This document shows positions 26,299-34,573 of a stretch of 64,000 nt of DNA, piece after piece. The DNA comes from Natrinema halophilum (lineage in GTDB: Archaea > Halobacteriota > Halobacteria > Halobacteriales > Natrialbaceae), in NCBI RefSeq assembly GCF_013402815.2, contig NZ_CP058601.1:3100001-3164000 (forward strand). Reading direction: 5' to 3'. The position numbers and the translations under genes were made by a program. The stretch's first letter is position 1, and each line of letters opens with the position of its first letter. The notes under the pieces are model-generated. The model saw nothing but the letters and a program-made list of their open reading frames with translations. It ran no database searches and had not been told where the DNA came from.

Positions 26299-27555
26299 TC
26301 ACCCACCGTCGACACGCATCACTCGCTCGAGCGCGACGGCGAGATCCCGCCCGAACCGGCGTGCACTCGCCGGCGTCACGGGGTCCGTCTCCGTCCCGAC
26401 GTAGGGCACTTCGAGCGTGGCCGCCGGCTCGGCACCCCGTCGCGAACAATACCGGCTGAACGTGTGAAGCAGGCCCGACTGGCCGTCGAAACTCGCCAGC
26501 CCGGTGCCCGGGCTCGCATCGAAGGTGAGCGTCGGTCCGTCCGTGCTCGAGCGTGCTCGCGTCACGGACTCGAGACGCGTTGCGAGCCGCTGTACTGCGT
26601 CGCTCGCCCCCGCGGGTTCGGTGGCGAAGAACGGCCGGTCGTTGATATCCCCGCCCCATTTGAACGGACAGTGGAAATCCAGCGCGAGCGCGAGAGACTC
26701 GATCGAGCGCAGATCGCGGGTGATAGCCGCTGTCGTCCGGTACAGTGGTGAGAGCTCGGCGATCGCGTTCGCGTCGACGTAATCCCGATTGTGATCGTGG
26801 GGCCCGCGGTGTTTTCCCTGATCGCCGCGCTCGACGCCGTCTACGTCTCCGAACGGGTAGACGGTGATTCGGTGCGACTCGAGCAGCGTGCTCGCCTCCG
26901 CGCCCTCGAGGAGCTCTCGCAGGACGCCCTCGAGAACGTACGAGGCCGTCGATTCGTAGGCGTGGTGACGGGCCGCGAGTGCGATGGCGGGGGCGGCGTC
27001 GGACGAGCCGAGCCGCACGACCGGAACCGCTCTCCCGCAATCGGTCGTCGTCAGCGTCTCGACGGTTAGTCGCGGGTCGGACTCGTATTCGAACGCGAAC
27101 GCGTCGAAATCGGAACGCTGGTAGGGGAACGACAGGGAAAACTGTGCCTGCTCACCTGCGTCGAACGCGTATCGGAACCCGTACACATCGATGCGATCGG
27201 CGGTCCCGAGCCAGTGCCACTCATCCCACGCGCCGTTCCGGATCGGCCCTCCACAGGGCATCGCCGTTCGAACCGCCGGCCCGCGCGGCCCGACTACCTC
27301 GTCGTTTGGGAACTCGAATCGGAGGGTCTGGGCGACGTCGCTTTCTACGTCGATGTTCCAGTAGAACCAGCGCGTGGTCGAATCTCGCTGTTCGGGCTCG
27401 ATTCGGATCGTGTCGCCGTCGACCCCGAGGACGCGCCCGTTCCCGCCGGGATGGGTGGTGCGCACCGTCGCCCGACCGGACGGCGTCTCGAGGTCGTATA
27501 CTGCGCCGGCGGCCGCCGTAGTCGCCGGATCGCGGCCTGTCCCAGTACCGTCCAT
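26299..27555 (-). CDS. M14-family zinc carboxypeptidase-like protein (cytosolic CCP type)
   Basis: The 418 residues combine a beta-sandwich-like N-terminal domain (about 15-165: WNIDVESD, RFEFPN, YGFRYAF) with an M14 catalytic domain. Motifs are ARHHAYESTASYVLEG (Zn-ligand HxxE region, like RVHPGET in CCPs), YPFGDVDGVERGDQG, HDHNRDY (substrate Asn-Arg) and DFHCPFKWG (third ligand), with a late LEVPYVG supplying the Glu. The layout matches eukaryote-like cytosolic carboxypeptidases (M14B), which trim C-terminal glutamates. The target in archaea is unknown. Confidence 0.8.
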   Translation of the reverse strand: MDGTGTGRDPATTAAAGAVYDLETPSGRATVRTTHPGGNGRVLGVDGDTIRIEPEQRDSTTRWFYWNIDVESDVAQTLRFEFPNDEVVGPRGPAVRTAMPCGGPIRNGAWDEWHWLGTADRIDVYGFRYAFDAGEQAQFSLSFPYQRSDFDAFAFEYESDPRLTVETLTTTDCGRAVPVVRLGSSDAAPAIALAARHHAYESTASYVLEGVLRELLEGAEASTLLESHRITVYPFGDVDGVERGDQGKHRGPHDHNRDYVDANAIAELSPLYRTTAAITRDLRSIESLALALDFHCPFKWGGDINDRPFFATEPAGASDAVQRLATRLESVTRARSSTDGPTLTFDASPGTGLASFDGQSGLLHTFSRYCSRRGAEPAATLEVPYVGTETDPVTPASARRFGRDLAVALERVMRVDGG

Positions 27556-27658
27556 ACGTTCCTGTTGGATGACGTGAACCTAAATTCGTGCATTCCGGCG
27601 ATCCGTCTCTGAATGGCCGAACATCGACTATTTGGATTCCCCTCTTGTAAGGCGACCC

Positions 27659-28732
27659 GTGATCGATCTGCGCTCGGATACGGTTGCGATACCCGGCGAG
27701 GCGATGCGCGAGGCCGCATCGACGGCCACGGTCGGCGACGACGTCTACGGGGAGGACCCGACCGTAAACGAACTCGAGGCCCGCGTTGCCACCCGGCTCG
27801 GAACGGAGTCGTCCTTGTACTTCCCGGCGGGAACGATGGCGAACCAGGCCGCCGCTCGCGTTCATACTGAGCACGGACAGGAGGCACTCGCCAATCATCG
27901 GGGCCACGTCGTGAAAGACGAACTCGGGGGCTTGCACAGCACTCGGGGCTGCAGGTACGGATTCCCGGCGCGGACCGCGGAGTGCCTTCGCCCGGAAAAA
28001 CCGCCACCGCATCGGTCGAGGAATACGTGCACTGTCCCGAAACCGGATTGTTATGCCTCGAGAACACGCACACGCCCGTGGCGGACTCGCGATCGACCCA
28101 AAACGGACTCGCGATCGACCCAAAACGGACTCGCGATCGACCCAAAAAATCGATGCCGCGGCGGCAGCGGCCCGCGACCGCGACGTCGCGGTGTATCTCG
28201 ACGGAGCACGGTTGTTCACCGCTGCGACAGCCCTGGACGTGCCGATCACAGCGTTTACCGACCCCGTCGATTCGGTCATGATCTCACTTTCGAAGGGACT
28301 GGGTCCCCCCGTCGGCTCGGTACTCGCAGGCGACGAGGCGTTCATCGAGCGCGCCCGTCGCACTCGCAAGCTGTCCGGCAGCGAGGTGCGTCAGGTCGGA
28401 ATCGTCGCGGGCCCCGCACTCGAGGTCAGAGGGACCGTCTCCGATCTCGAAACGGATCACGAAAACGCACGCCTGTTGGCGATGGACTGGCCGACGTCGA
28501 CGGGTTCGACGTCCGGCAGCCGGAGACGAACATCGTTCTCGCGAACGTTTCGGGAACGGGACTCGAGTCGGGAGCTGTGGTCGACCGATTACGTGACCGG
28601 AACGTGCTGACGACGGCCTTCGGTCCGACCACGATACGGTTCTGTACGCACCGCGACGTCACTCGCGATGACGTTATTCGGGTGCTCGATCGGCTCGCGG
28701 AGGACCCGATCAATCGCGAGACGACGGCCTAA
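27659..28732 (+). pseudogene. L-threonine aldolase, broken by three frameshifts
   Basis: Parts of a low-specificity threonine aldolase (PLP, cleaves L-threonine to glycine and acetaldehyde) are read in different frames. Frame 1 from GTG 27659 gives VIDLRSDTVAIPGEAMREA to GGLH at about 27935. The next frame gives GLQVRIPGADRGVPSPGK and CPETGLLCLENTHT. The third begins in a 22-bp triple repeat and gives DAAAAAARDRDVAVYLDGAR and SLSKGLGPPVGSV with the PLP Lys. The last, from about 28478, gives DGLADVDGFDVRQPETN to the stop at 28732. All key segments survive, so decay is recent or sequence errors exist. No functional full-length protein can be made from it. Confidence 0.88.
28082..28147. repeat. 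22-bp tandem repeat, three copies, inside the threonine aldolase
   Basis: The unit beginning CGGACTCGCGATCGACCC and ending in a run of As starts at 28082, 28104 and 28126. In intact relatives this segment reads GGLAIDPKKIDAAA and occurs once, so two extra units (44 bp) were inserted. Because 22 is not a multiple of three, each unit shifts the frame. This is a textbook slipped-strand scar and one of the lesions that broke the gene. Confidence 0.9.
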
Positions 28733-28878
28733 CGCTCGCCGCCGCGCATTCCGTCGCGGAACTCGAGGACCGTCCGCCGTAAAAGGAGATACGAGAAGAA
28801 CACGAGCGAAAGCAGGATCAGGACGACCGCGATGATGACGGGATCGTCGGGAAGGAGATCGGTGATGAGGTCGAGCAT
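28729..28878 (-). CDS. 49-residue single-helix membrane microprotein
   Basis: The ATG at 28878 begins MLDLITDLLPDDPVIIAVV, followed by one hydrophobic helix (IAVVLILLSLVFFSYLLL) and a basic tail with RRTVLEFRDGMRG. It ends one base frame inside the aldolase stop (4-nt overlap, convergent). The same short type is common in haloarchaea as hypothetical protein (DUF7859-like). Role unknown. The long upstream frame extension is not used. Confidence 0.7.
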   Translation of the reverse strand: MLDLITDLLPDDPVIIAVVLILLSLVFFSYLLLRRTVLEFRDGMRGGER

Positions 28879-28987
28879 ATGGCACGCATTCACTGTCAGC
28901 GTGGTTAATCGTTTCGACCTGGATTCACAGCCTGTCGTCCCGAATAAACTAACTGAAATCGGCATTTTAGCTTGCGGTGTTTATAAT

Positions 28988-29116
28988 GGGTGGCGGGCCG
29001 TAGCCATGCGTAGGCCTCGGTCGTTGGCCCTCCACCTGCCACCGACCTGTCCGGGGTTCGCCCTCGAGATCGAGGCCAGCCGCCCTTCCCGACGACGCCG
29101 GTTCGCCCGCCATCCC
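28988..29116. ncRNA. Candidate structured RNA/inverted-repeat element
   Basis: This gene-free stretch (28879-29271) is unusually structured. GGGTGGCGGGC (28988-28998) pairs with GCCCGCCATCCC (29105-29116), GGCCTCG (29013-29019) pairs with CGAGGCC (29071-29077), and GGGG-TTCG-CCC makes an inner hairpin (29053-29063). A TATA-like tttataat lies at 28979-28987 on the plus strand, so a plus transcript would begin near 29010, inside the outer arm. The pairing is symmetrical, so the strand is open. I considered SRP and RNase P RNA but could not find their conserved cores. Confidence 0.35.
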
Positions 29117-29271
29117 ATCTGACAGATCGAAACCACCTCGGGCAACCGGCTATCCCCCGATATCGCTCAGCTACACAGTCCCCGCTGGCGCTGCGTACTG
29201 GTCCCACGCGCGTATCTATCGCTCCTATTCACCGATCAGAGCCGGCGTCCCTTCCGGCCGGCCCGGAACCG

Positions 29272-29820
29272 TTACCTTCGCCGAATCTCGAGCGTCTCGA
29301 TGAGCGTCCCATCCGGTTCGCGAATTGCCCCTTCGAGACTGCCGCCGCCGGTACTCTCAGCGCTCTCGTGTCCATCGTTCTCCGCTTGCTCGAGGACGGC
29401 GAATCCCGGCCGGTTCCCGCGCGGATCGGCGTGGCTGCCGGGATTTAACAGCGTAACGTCGTCGGCATCGATAACCGTTGGCCTGTGGCTGTGGCCGAAG
29501 ATGACGACGTTAGCCCCTCGCGACCGGCCGAACATCGCAAGTCCCGTCTCGCCGCCATCTCGCCGGTGCGTAACGGCGATCCGAATGCCAGCCGCCTCGA
29601 CGACGCGAGCCGTCGGCAAGCGGTCGCACACCGCCGGGTCGTCGGCGTTTCCGTGGACCGCGTACAGCCGGTCGCACTCCCCCCGAAAGGCCTCGAGGGC
29701 CGCCTCGCTCGTGAAATCGCCCGCGTGAAGGACGACGTCGGCGTTTCGCGCAGCCGCCAGGGCTTCTCCCTCGAGTTCGTGGCCGCGATTGCTGTGCGTA
29801 TCCGAGAAGATCGCGATCAT
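29272..29820 (-). CDS. YfcE/MJ0936-family metallophosphoesterase
   Basis: From the ATG at 29820 the protein has 182 residues with the five phosphoesterase motifs: IFSDTHSN (DxH), HAGDFTS (GDx), VHGNADDP (GNxD), a mid His in AVTHRRDGG, and FGHSHRP (GHxH). These bind two metals and cleave phosphodiesters; YfcE-type enzymes usually have broad specificity. A C-terminal 40-residue acidic tail is an addition. I rejected the longer frame from 30009 because the catalytic fold starts at MIAIFSDTH. The divergent CDF gene lies 155 bases away. Confidence 0.9.
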   Translation of the reverse strand: MIAIFSDTHSNRGHELEGEALAAARNADVVLHAGDFTSEAALEAFRGECDRLYAVHGNADDPAVCDRLPTARVVEAAGIRIAVTHRRDGGETGLAMFGRSRGANVVIFGHSHRPTVIDADDVTLLNPGSHADPRGNRPGFAVLEQAENDGHESAESTGGGSLEGAIREPDGTLIETLEIRRR

Positions 29821-29975
29821 GGTCGCCGTTCGGCTGCCGGTGTCAGGACCCTTTCGGATGCGGTCGCCTCCGTCGTTCGTCCTCGATCGAGAACGACACC
29901 GACTGCGCAAGGCGAACGGTCGACCTGCTCTAGAACGGCTTATACTTTTGACGCGCCCCTTCGTAGTCGCCGCTG

Positions 29976-30920
29976 ATGGCCAGTAGTACCTCCGTCGTCC
30001 TCGCCGCACTGTTCGCGAACGGCGCGATCGCGATTCTCAAATTCGGCGGGTTTCTGCTCACGGGAAGCCCCGCGATGCTCTCGGAGACGTACCACTCGAT
30101 TTCGGACACGGGAAATCAGATCTTTCTACTGGTCGGAATCAAGTACGGCGCACAGGAAGCGACCCGAGAACACCCGTTCGGTCACGGCAAGGCGCAGTTC
30201 TTCTACAGCCTGCTCGTCAGCGTCATGCTCTTTGGCATCGCCGGCTGGGAGAGCGCACGACACGGCTACGACGCGCTGACTCACGGCGGCGTCCACCGGG
30301 CAAGCGAGGACGTCACGTTGCTGGGACAGACGTTCGATCCCATCTTGGTCAACTACGCGGTGTTGCTCGGCGCTATCGCCTTCGAGTCGTACGCGCTCTG
30401 GAAGGCCTATCAGGGGATGCGCCGTCAGATGGACGAGTACGGCTGGTCGAGTTTCCGCGAGGCGTTCCGGAAAACCAGCGACGTGACGACGCTGACCGCG
30501 CTTACCGAGGACACCATCGCGCTTTCGGGGGCCGGAATCGCGCTTTTCGGTATCTACCTCACGAGAATCACCGGAAATTCGATGTACGATGCCGGTGCTG
30601 CGCTCATTATCGGCATTATGCTCATGGGATTCGCGGTCGCGCTCGCGTGGGAAAACAAGCGGCTCATCATCGGCGAGAGCCTGTCGAAAGACGCGGAAGA
30701 CGACCTCAGACGAATAATCTCCGACTGGGACGGCGTCACCGAACTCGTCGACTTTCGGACGGTCTATTTCGGCGCCGAGGAACTGCTCGTCACCGCCGAC
30801 GTCGCGTTCGAACCCGATCTGGACACAGAAACGCTCGAGCGGCGCATCACCCAGATCGAACTGGCCCTGATGGACCACGACGATCAGGTGCAGAAGGTCT
30901 ACATCGAACCGGAGACGTAA
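29976..30920 (+). CDS. Cation diffusion facilitator (CDF) transporter
   Basis: A 314-residue transporter with about six hydrophobic segments. Metal-site motifs are YHSISDTGNQ (TM2, HxxxD type) and EHPFGHGKAQFFYS in the loop after it; the TM5 site reads TEDTIALSGAG. The C-terminal domain (about 215-314) with RRIISDWDGVTELVDFRT is the cytoplasmic CDF dimerisation fold. Such carriers exchange Zn, Fe, Mn or Co for protons; the ion cannot be read from sequence. A plasma-membrane location is certain from the helices. Confidence 0.9.
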   Translation: MASSTSVVLAALFANGAIAILKFGGFLLTGSPAMLSETYHSISDTGNQIFLLVGIKYGAQEATREHPFGHGKAQFFYSLLVSVMLFGIAGWESARHGYDALTHGGVHRASEDVTLLGQTFDPILVNYAVLLGAIAFESYALWKAYQGMRRQMDEYGWSSFREAFRKTSDVTTLTALTEDTIALSGAGIALFGIYLTRITGNSMYDAGAALIIGIMLMGFAVALAWENKRLIIGESLSKDAEDDLRRIISDWDGVTELVDFRTVYFGAEELLVTADVAFEPDLDTETLERRITQIELALMDHDDQVQKVYIEPET

Positions 30921-30934
30921 CCGTTGCGGTCGCG

Positions 30935-31369
30935 TTACTCGGTTCCGTCCGAGCGGTCGGTTCCCTCGGTTGTCTCATCGCTGCCGTCGAAGGCGGCGAC
31001 GACCGTCGAGCCCGGGGGCCGGTCGTTCAACACCGCGGTCACCGTCGTCTCCTCGAGATCGACCGTCGAGAGGAGTCGGTCCCATCCGTCTTCGGTCTCG
31101 ACGGCCACCGCAACGTCGGTGGGGCTCGCCCCCGGCGGCAGCCTCGACGGATCGTACACGAGCGCGATGCGGACCGCTTCGACCGCTTTCAGGTCCTCGG
31201 AGTCGACGAGGTCGATGGGATCGGCGAGGCTCTCCGCCGGCGGTTCGCTGACGCTCTTCTCGAGGCCGAACTCGTCGGGGACGACGCCGGCGACGAGGGC
31301 GACGCGGGCCCCCGCGCTCTCGAGGGCGTATTCGGCGACGTTGCTAGCATCGTATCCGGGAATCGCCAT
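30935..31369 (-). CDS. Hypothetical haloarchaeal protein
   Basis: The 144 residues run from MAIPGYDASNVAEYALES through ARVALVAGVVPDEFGLEK to a Asp/Ser-rich tail. No family motif is recognised. The acidic bias and unbroken frame support a real gene. Its start (31369) is divergent from the helicase start (31512), so the two may share an intergenic promoter region of about 140 bases. Confidence 0.6.
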   Translation of the reverse strand: MAIPGYDASNVAEYALESAGARVALVAGVVPDEFGLEKSVSEPPAESLADPIDLVDSEDLKAVEAVRIALVYDPSRLPPGASPTDVAVAVETEDGWDRLLSTVDLEETTVTAVLNDRPPGSTVVAAFDGSDETTEGTDRSDGTE

Positions 31370-31511
31370 ACCGGAATCAGGTACTGGAGATATATGTCCC
31401 TGTAGCGCGCGTTCGCCGGCCGTGAATATCGCGGCCGGCGGTCAATCCGTGTCCGAGCGGCGACTGAATCGAGACGAACCCTTTTATTGCAGCGCGAACC
31501 TATCACGTAGT

Positions 31512-33683
31512 GTGTCCGAGACAGCCGGGTACATGCGCTTTTTCCCGTACGACCAGCCGTACGAGAATCAGCGCGAGGCGATGGACCGCATCCACAACTC
31601 CCTCTACAGGGGCCAGAATGTCCTCTTCGAGGGCGCCTGCGGGACCGGTAAAACCCTCTCGTCGCTCGCGCCCGCCCTCGAGATCGCCCGCGAGCAGGAC
31701 AAGACGGTCGTCATCACGACGAACGTCCACCAGCAGATGCGCCAGTTCGTCGCCGAAGCCCGCGCTATCAGGCGTGAAGAGCAGATTCGTGCGATCGTTT
31801 TCAAAGGTAAATCGTCGATGTGTCACATCGACGTTGGCTACGAGGAGTGTCAGGCGCTGCGGGACAACACCCGGGCGGTCGTCGACGCCGAACGCGACCG
31901 CGAGCAACTCGAGCGCCGTCAGCGCGAACTGCTCGCCGAAAGCCAGGACGGCGACGGATCGGCGGCAGACGCTCGCTCGGCGGTGATGGACGAACTCGAG
32001 TCCATCGAGGACCGCCTCGAGGAGTTAGAAGAGCAGAACGTTTGCGACTACTATCGGAACAATCTCACCCGGGATACGGACGACTTCTTCGCGTGGCTCT
32101 ACGAGGACATCCGAACGCCCGACGAGATCTACGAGTACGCCGAACAGCACGGCTTCTGCGGGTACGAACTCTTGAAGGAGGGAATCGACGGGGTCGATCT
32201 GGTCGTCTGTAACTATCATCACCTGCTCGATTCGACGATTCGGGAACAGTTCTTCCGATGGCTGGGCTGCGATCCGGAGGACGTGATCGCCGTGTTCGAC
32301 GAGGCACACAACGTCGAAGACGCCGCCCGCGAACACGCGACCCGGACGTGCTCCGAGCGGACCGTCGAATCGGCGTTAGACGAACTCGCCGACACCGAGG
32401 ACCCGCGCTCCGAAGACGCCGCGAACGTCCTTTCTGCGTTTCACCGCGCACTCGTCGAGACCTACGAGGACTCCTTCGGCTTCGGCGAGCGCGAGCGGAT
32501 CGGCGACGACTGGTCGGACATCTCCATCGCCAACGACGACCGCAAGGACGACCTCACGCTCGAGTTCCTGCATCGCTACTCCGGGCGGGGGATCGATGAC
32601 GACCTCGAGGCCGCGATGAAACTCGGCCAGGAACTGGACGAGCAGTACGAGGACGCGTATCGGGAGGGCGAAACCGCCACGCGCACCGAATGCCAGACGC
32701 TTCAGGCTGCGGCCTTCGTCAGCGCGTGGATGAACGAGGGTTCGAAAGAGGGTCTCTATCCGGTCGTCGCCGTGACGCGGGATATCGGTACCGACGAAGT
32801 CTACGGCCGCGCGGAGCTGTACACCTGCTTGCCGCGGCAGGTGACCGGCCACCTGTTCGACGAAGTCTACGCGACGGTGCTGATGAGCGCGACGCTGCAG
32901 CCCTTCGACGTTACCGAGGACGTACTGGGGCTCGAGGAGTCGGTGACGATGGCGTACGGACTGCAGTTCCCCGCCGACAACCGTCGCACGTACGCCGTCG
33001 AGACGCCGGCGCTTTTTGCGTCGGACCGCGACGATCCTGCGGTCCAGGAGGAGGTGGCGGGAACGATCCACGATGCGGTCCGCATGACGCCTGGTAACAC
33101 GCTCGCGTTCTTCCCCAACTACGGTGAGGCCGGACGGTATGCAGATCGGCTCGAGGCTCGCGGCGACCGAACGGTGTACCTCGACGAGCCGGGCACGTCC
33201 GTCGAGGAACTCAGACGGGAGTTCGTCGCGGACGACGACGCGGTGCTGTGTACGTCGCTGTGGGGGACCCTTTCGGAAGGGGTGAGCTTCGATGGCGACG
33301 ACGCCCACACCGTGCTGGTCGTCGGCGTTCCGTATCCGCATCTGGACGACCGGGCGGAGGCGGTACAGGACGCCTACGACACGGCGTTCGATGGTACCGA
33401 TACCGGCTGGCGGTACGCCGTCGAGATTCCGACGGTCCGAAAGACCAGGCAAGCGCTCGGCCGGGTCATCCGATCACCGGACGACGTCGGCGTCCGCGCA
33501 CTGCTCGACCGACGCTACTCGAGGCGGGCGAAGTCCGACCTCGGCAAGTACAGCGTCAACGGTACCTTTCCCCACGAAGAACGCGAGGAGCTGATAGACA
33601 TCGACCCGGAGAAGCTCAAGTTCGCGATGATGAATTTTTACGGCGATCACGACGCGTACGACGGCGAACCGCCGTCCCCGTGA
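31512..33683 (+). CDS. XPD/Rad3-type DNA helicase with Fe-S cluster
   Basis: The GTG at 31512 (VSETAGYMRFFPYDQPYENQ) begins a 723-residue superfamily-2 helicase. Walker A is EGACGTGKTLSSLAPALE, Walker B is the DEAH box FDEAHNVED, and motif VI appears as RQALGRVIRSPDD. Four cysteines between motifs Ia and II (SMCHID, YEECQA, NVCDYY, HGFCGY) fit the 4Fe-4S domain typical of XPD, and the segment between them is long and charged. XPD-like enzymes unwind 5' to 3' in repair or replication. A longer frame to 30924 exists but lacks helicase features. It is of full family length. Confidence 0.9.
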   Translation: MSETAGYMRFFPYDQPYENQREAMDRIHNSLYRGQNVLFEGACGTGKTLSSLAPALEIAREQDKTVVITTNVHQQMRQFVAEARAIRREEQIRAIVFKGKSSMCHIDVGYEECQALRDNTRAVVDAERDREQLERRQRELLAESQDGDGSAADARSAVMDELESIEDRLEELEEQNVCDYYRNNLTRDTDDFFAWLYEDIRTPDEIYEYAEQHGFCGYELLKEGIDGVDLVVCNYHHLLDSTIREQFFRWLGCDPEDVIAVFDEAHNVEDAAREHATRTCSERTVESALDELADTEDPRSEDAANVLSAFHRALVETYEDSFGFGERERIGDDWSDISIANDDRKDDLTLEFLHRYSGRGIDDDLEAAMKLGQELDEQYEDAYREGETATRTECQTLQAAAFVSAWMNEGSKEGLYPVVAVTRDIGTDEVYGRAELYTCLPRQVTGHLFDEVYATVLMSATLQPFDVTEDVLGLEESVTMAYGLQFPADNRRTYAVETPALFASDRDDPAVQEEVAGTIHDAVRMTPGNTLAFFPNYGEAGRYADRLEARGDRTVYLDEPGTSVEELRREFVADDDAVLCTSLWGTLSEGVSFDGDDAHTVLVVGVPYPHLDDRAEAVQDAYDTAFDGTDTGWRYAVEIPTVRKTRQALGRVIRSPDDVGVRALLDRRYSRRAKSDLGKYSVNGTFPHEEREELIDIDPEKLKFAMMNFYGDHDAYDGEPPSP

Positions 33684-33729
33684 TGCACGCGCTTCCGGGC
33701 CCGCCGGCGGGCCCGGCCCGCCTTCGAAA

Positions 33730-34230
33730 TCAGGCTGGCAACGAGATCCGACTCACCGGCAGCTTGTACGTTCCGTCCCAGAACTCGAGTTCGCTGACGG
33801 TCCACCGAACGGGCTCGATTTCGCGGTCGGCGAGCCGTTGTGCGGTCTCGGCGTGTCCACCCCGGGCCAGCGTCACGTGGGGGACGTAGTCTCGTCCCTC
33901 GAGTCCGTCGACGGGCTCGAAGGCGTCCGTAAGAGTAGCGTGGATTTCCTCGAGGCCTGGACTCTCGACGGCCAGGTAGACGACCGGTGCGGAGCCAAGC
34001 GGCGGGTCTGCGAAGTAGTCGATGCCCGTGATTTCGGCTTCGACGGCCGGGGCGCCCTCGAGCGCGCGGTGGGCGCGATGCTGGAGCTGTGCGACGTGGT
34101 CTGCCTCGCCCAGGCGCTTGAGCAGGCACGAGTGGTCTTCGCGGACGGTTTCGAACCCGACCAGCTCGGGATAGAGCCGGTCTGCAAGCCGGCGGACCCG
34201 ACCGGGAACCGGAACGTTGACGCTGTACAC
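33730..34230 (-). CDS. thpR: 2'-5' RNA ligase / cyclic phosphodiesterase family (LigT-like)
   Basis: The 166-residue protein begins MYSVNVPVPGRVRRLADR and has two catalytic His motifs: H in REDHSCLLKRL and H in VPHVTLARGG, about 85 residues apart as in the 2H phosphoesterase fold. These enzymes open 2',3'-cyclic phosphates or join RNA ends. The first motif reads HSCL instead of HxTL, so activity could be changed. The function in tRNA or RNA processing is inferred from the family. Confidence 0.85.
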   Translation of the reverse strand: MYSVNVPVPGRVRRLADRLYPELVGFETVREDHSCLLKRLGEADHVAQLQHRAHRALEGAPAVEAEITGIDYFADPPLGSAPVVYLAVESPGLEEIHATLTDAFEPVDGLEGRDYVPHVTLARGGHAETAQRLADREIEPVRWTVSELEFWDGTYKLPVSRISLPA

Positions 34231-34292
34231 TTCGCCCGAAGTAGGATCGGCCCGGCTATCAGTCTGCTGATTTCTGGGCCCGGACGGTCCCG

Positions 34293-34487
34293 TCAGATTC
34301 GGTCGAGAAGCCAGAGGACGATCAGGACGGCAATCGCGAGCTGCAAGAGCGGCGTGTACAGGCCGACGAGGGTTGCGATACTGCCGAGTATGGCCTCGAG
34401 AATCTCGAGGACGAGTAATACAGCGATCAGTCCGAGGACGAGCTTCAGCAGCAATTCGACCTCGAGTTCCCCACTATTGTCGCGCAT
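34293..34487 (-). CDS. Small two-helix membrane protein (DUF7554-like)
   Basis: The 64 residues start MRDNSGELEVELLLKL and contain two long hydrophobic stretches: LVLGLIAVLLVLEILEAILG and LLQLAIAVLIVLWLLD. This resembles small haloarchaeal membrane proteins of family DUF7554. No role is known. It is divergent from the next gene and convergent with LigT. Confidence 0.75.
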   Translation of the reverse strand: MRDNSGELEVELLLKLVLGLIAVLLVLEILEAILGSIATLVGLYTPLLQLAIAVLIVLWLLDRI

Positions 34488-34573
34488 ACGTTCATGTTTG
34501 CATGACTATTAGAAAAACGCAGCGCTACCGCGGTCGGAAAGACCTATTTAGACGGCCGCAACATGTCCCCATA

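Noticed and set aside
28985-29270. SRP (7S) RNA gene
   Set aside because: The 5' part has a loosely similar pattern, but the conserved helix 8 core (GGAAGG followed by GCA) is missing in the next 250 bases.
28985-29270. RNase P RNA on the minus strand
   Set aside because: No GAGGAAAGTCC-like first conserved region or ACAGA/GGCTTA end could be found.
30924-31511. N-terminal extension of the XPD-type helicase
   Set aside because: The extra 196 residues are antisense to the 30935-31369 gene, Ser/Arg-rich and without helicase features; GTG 31512 starts right at the family's usual N-terminus.
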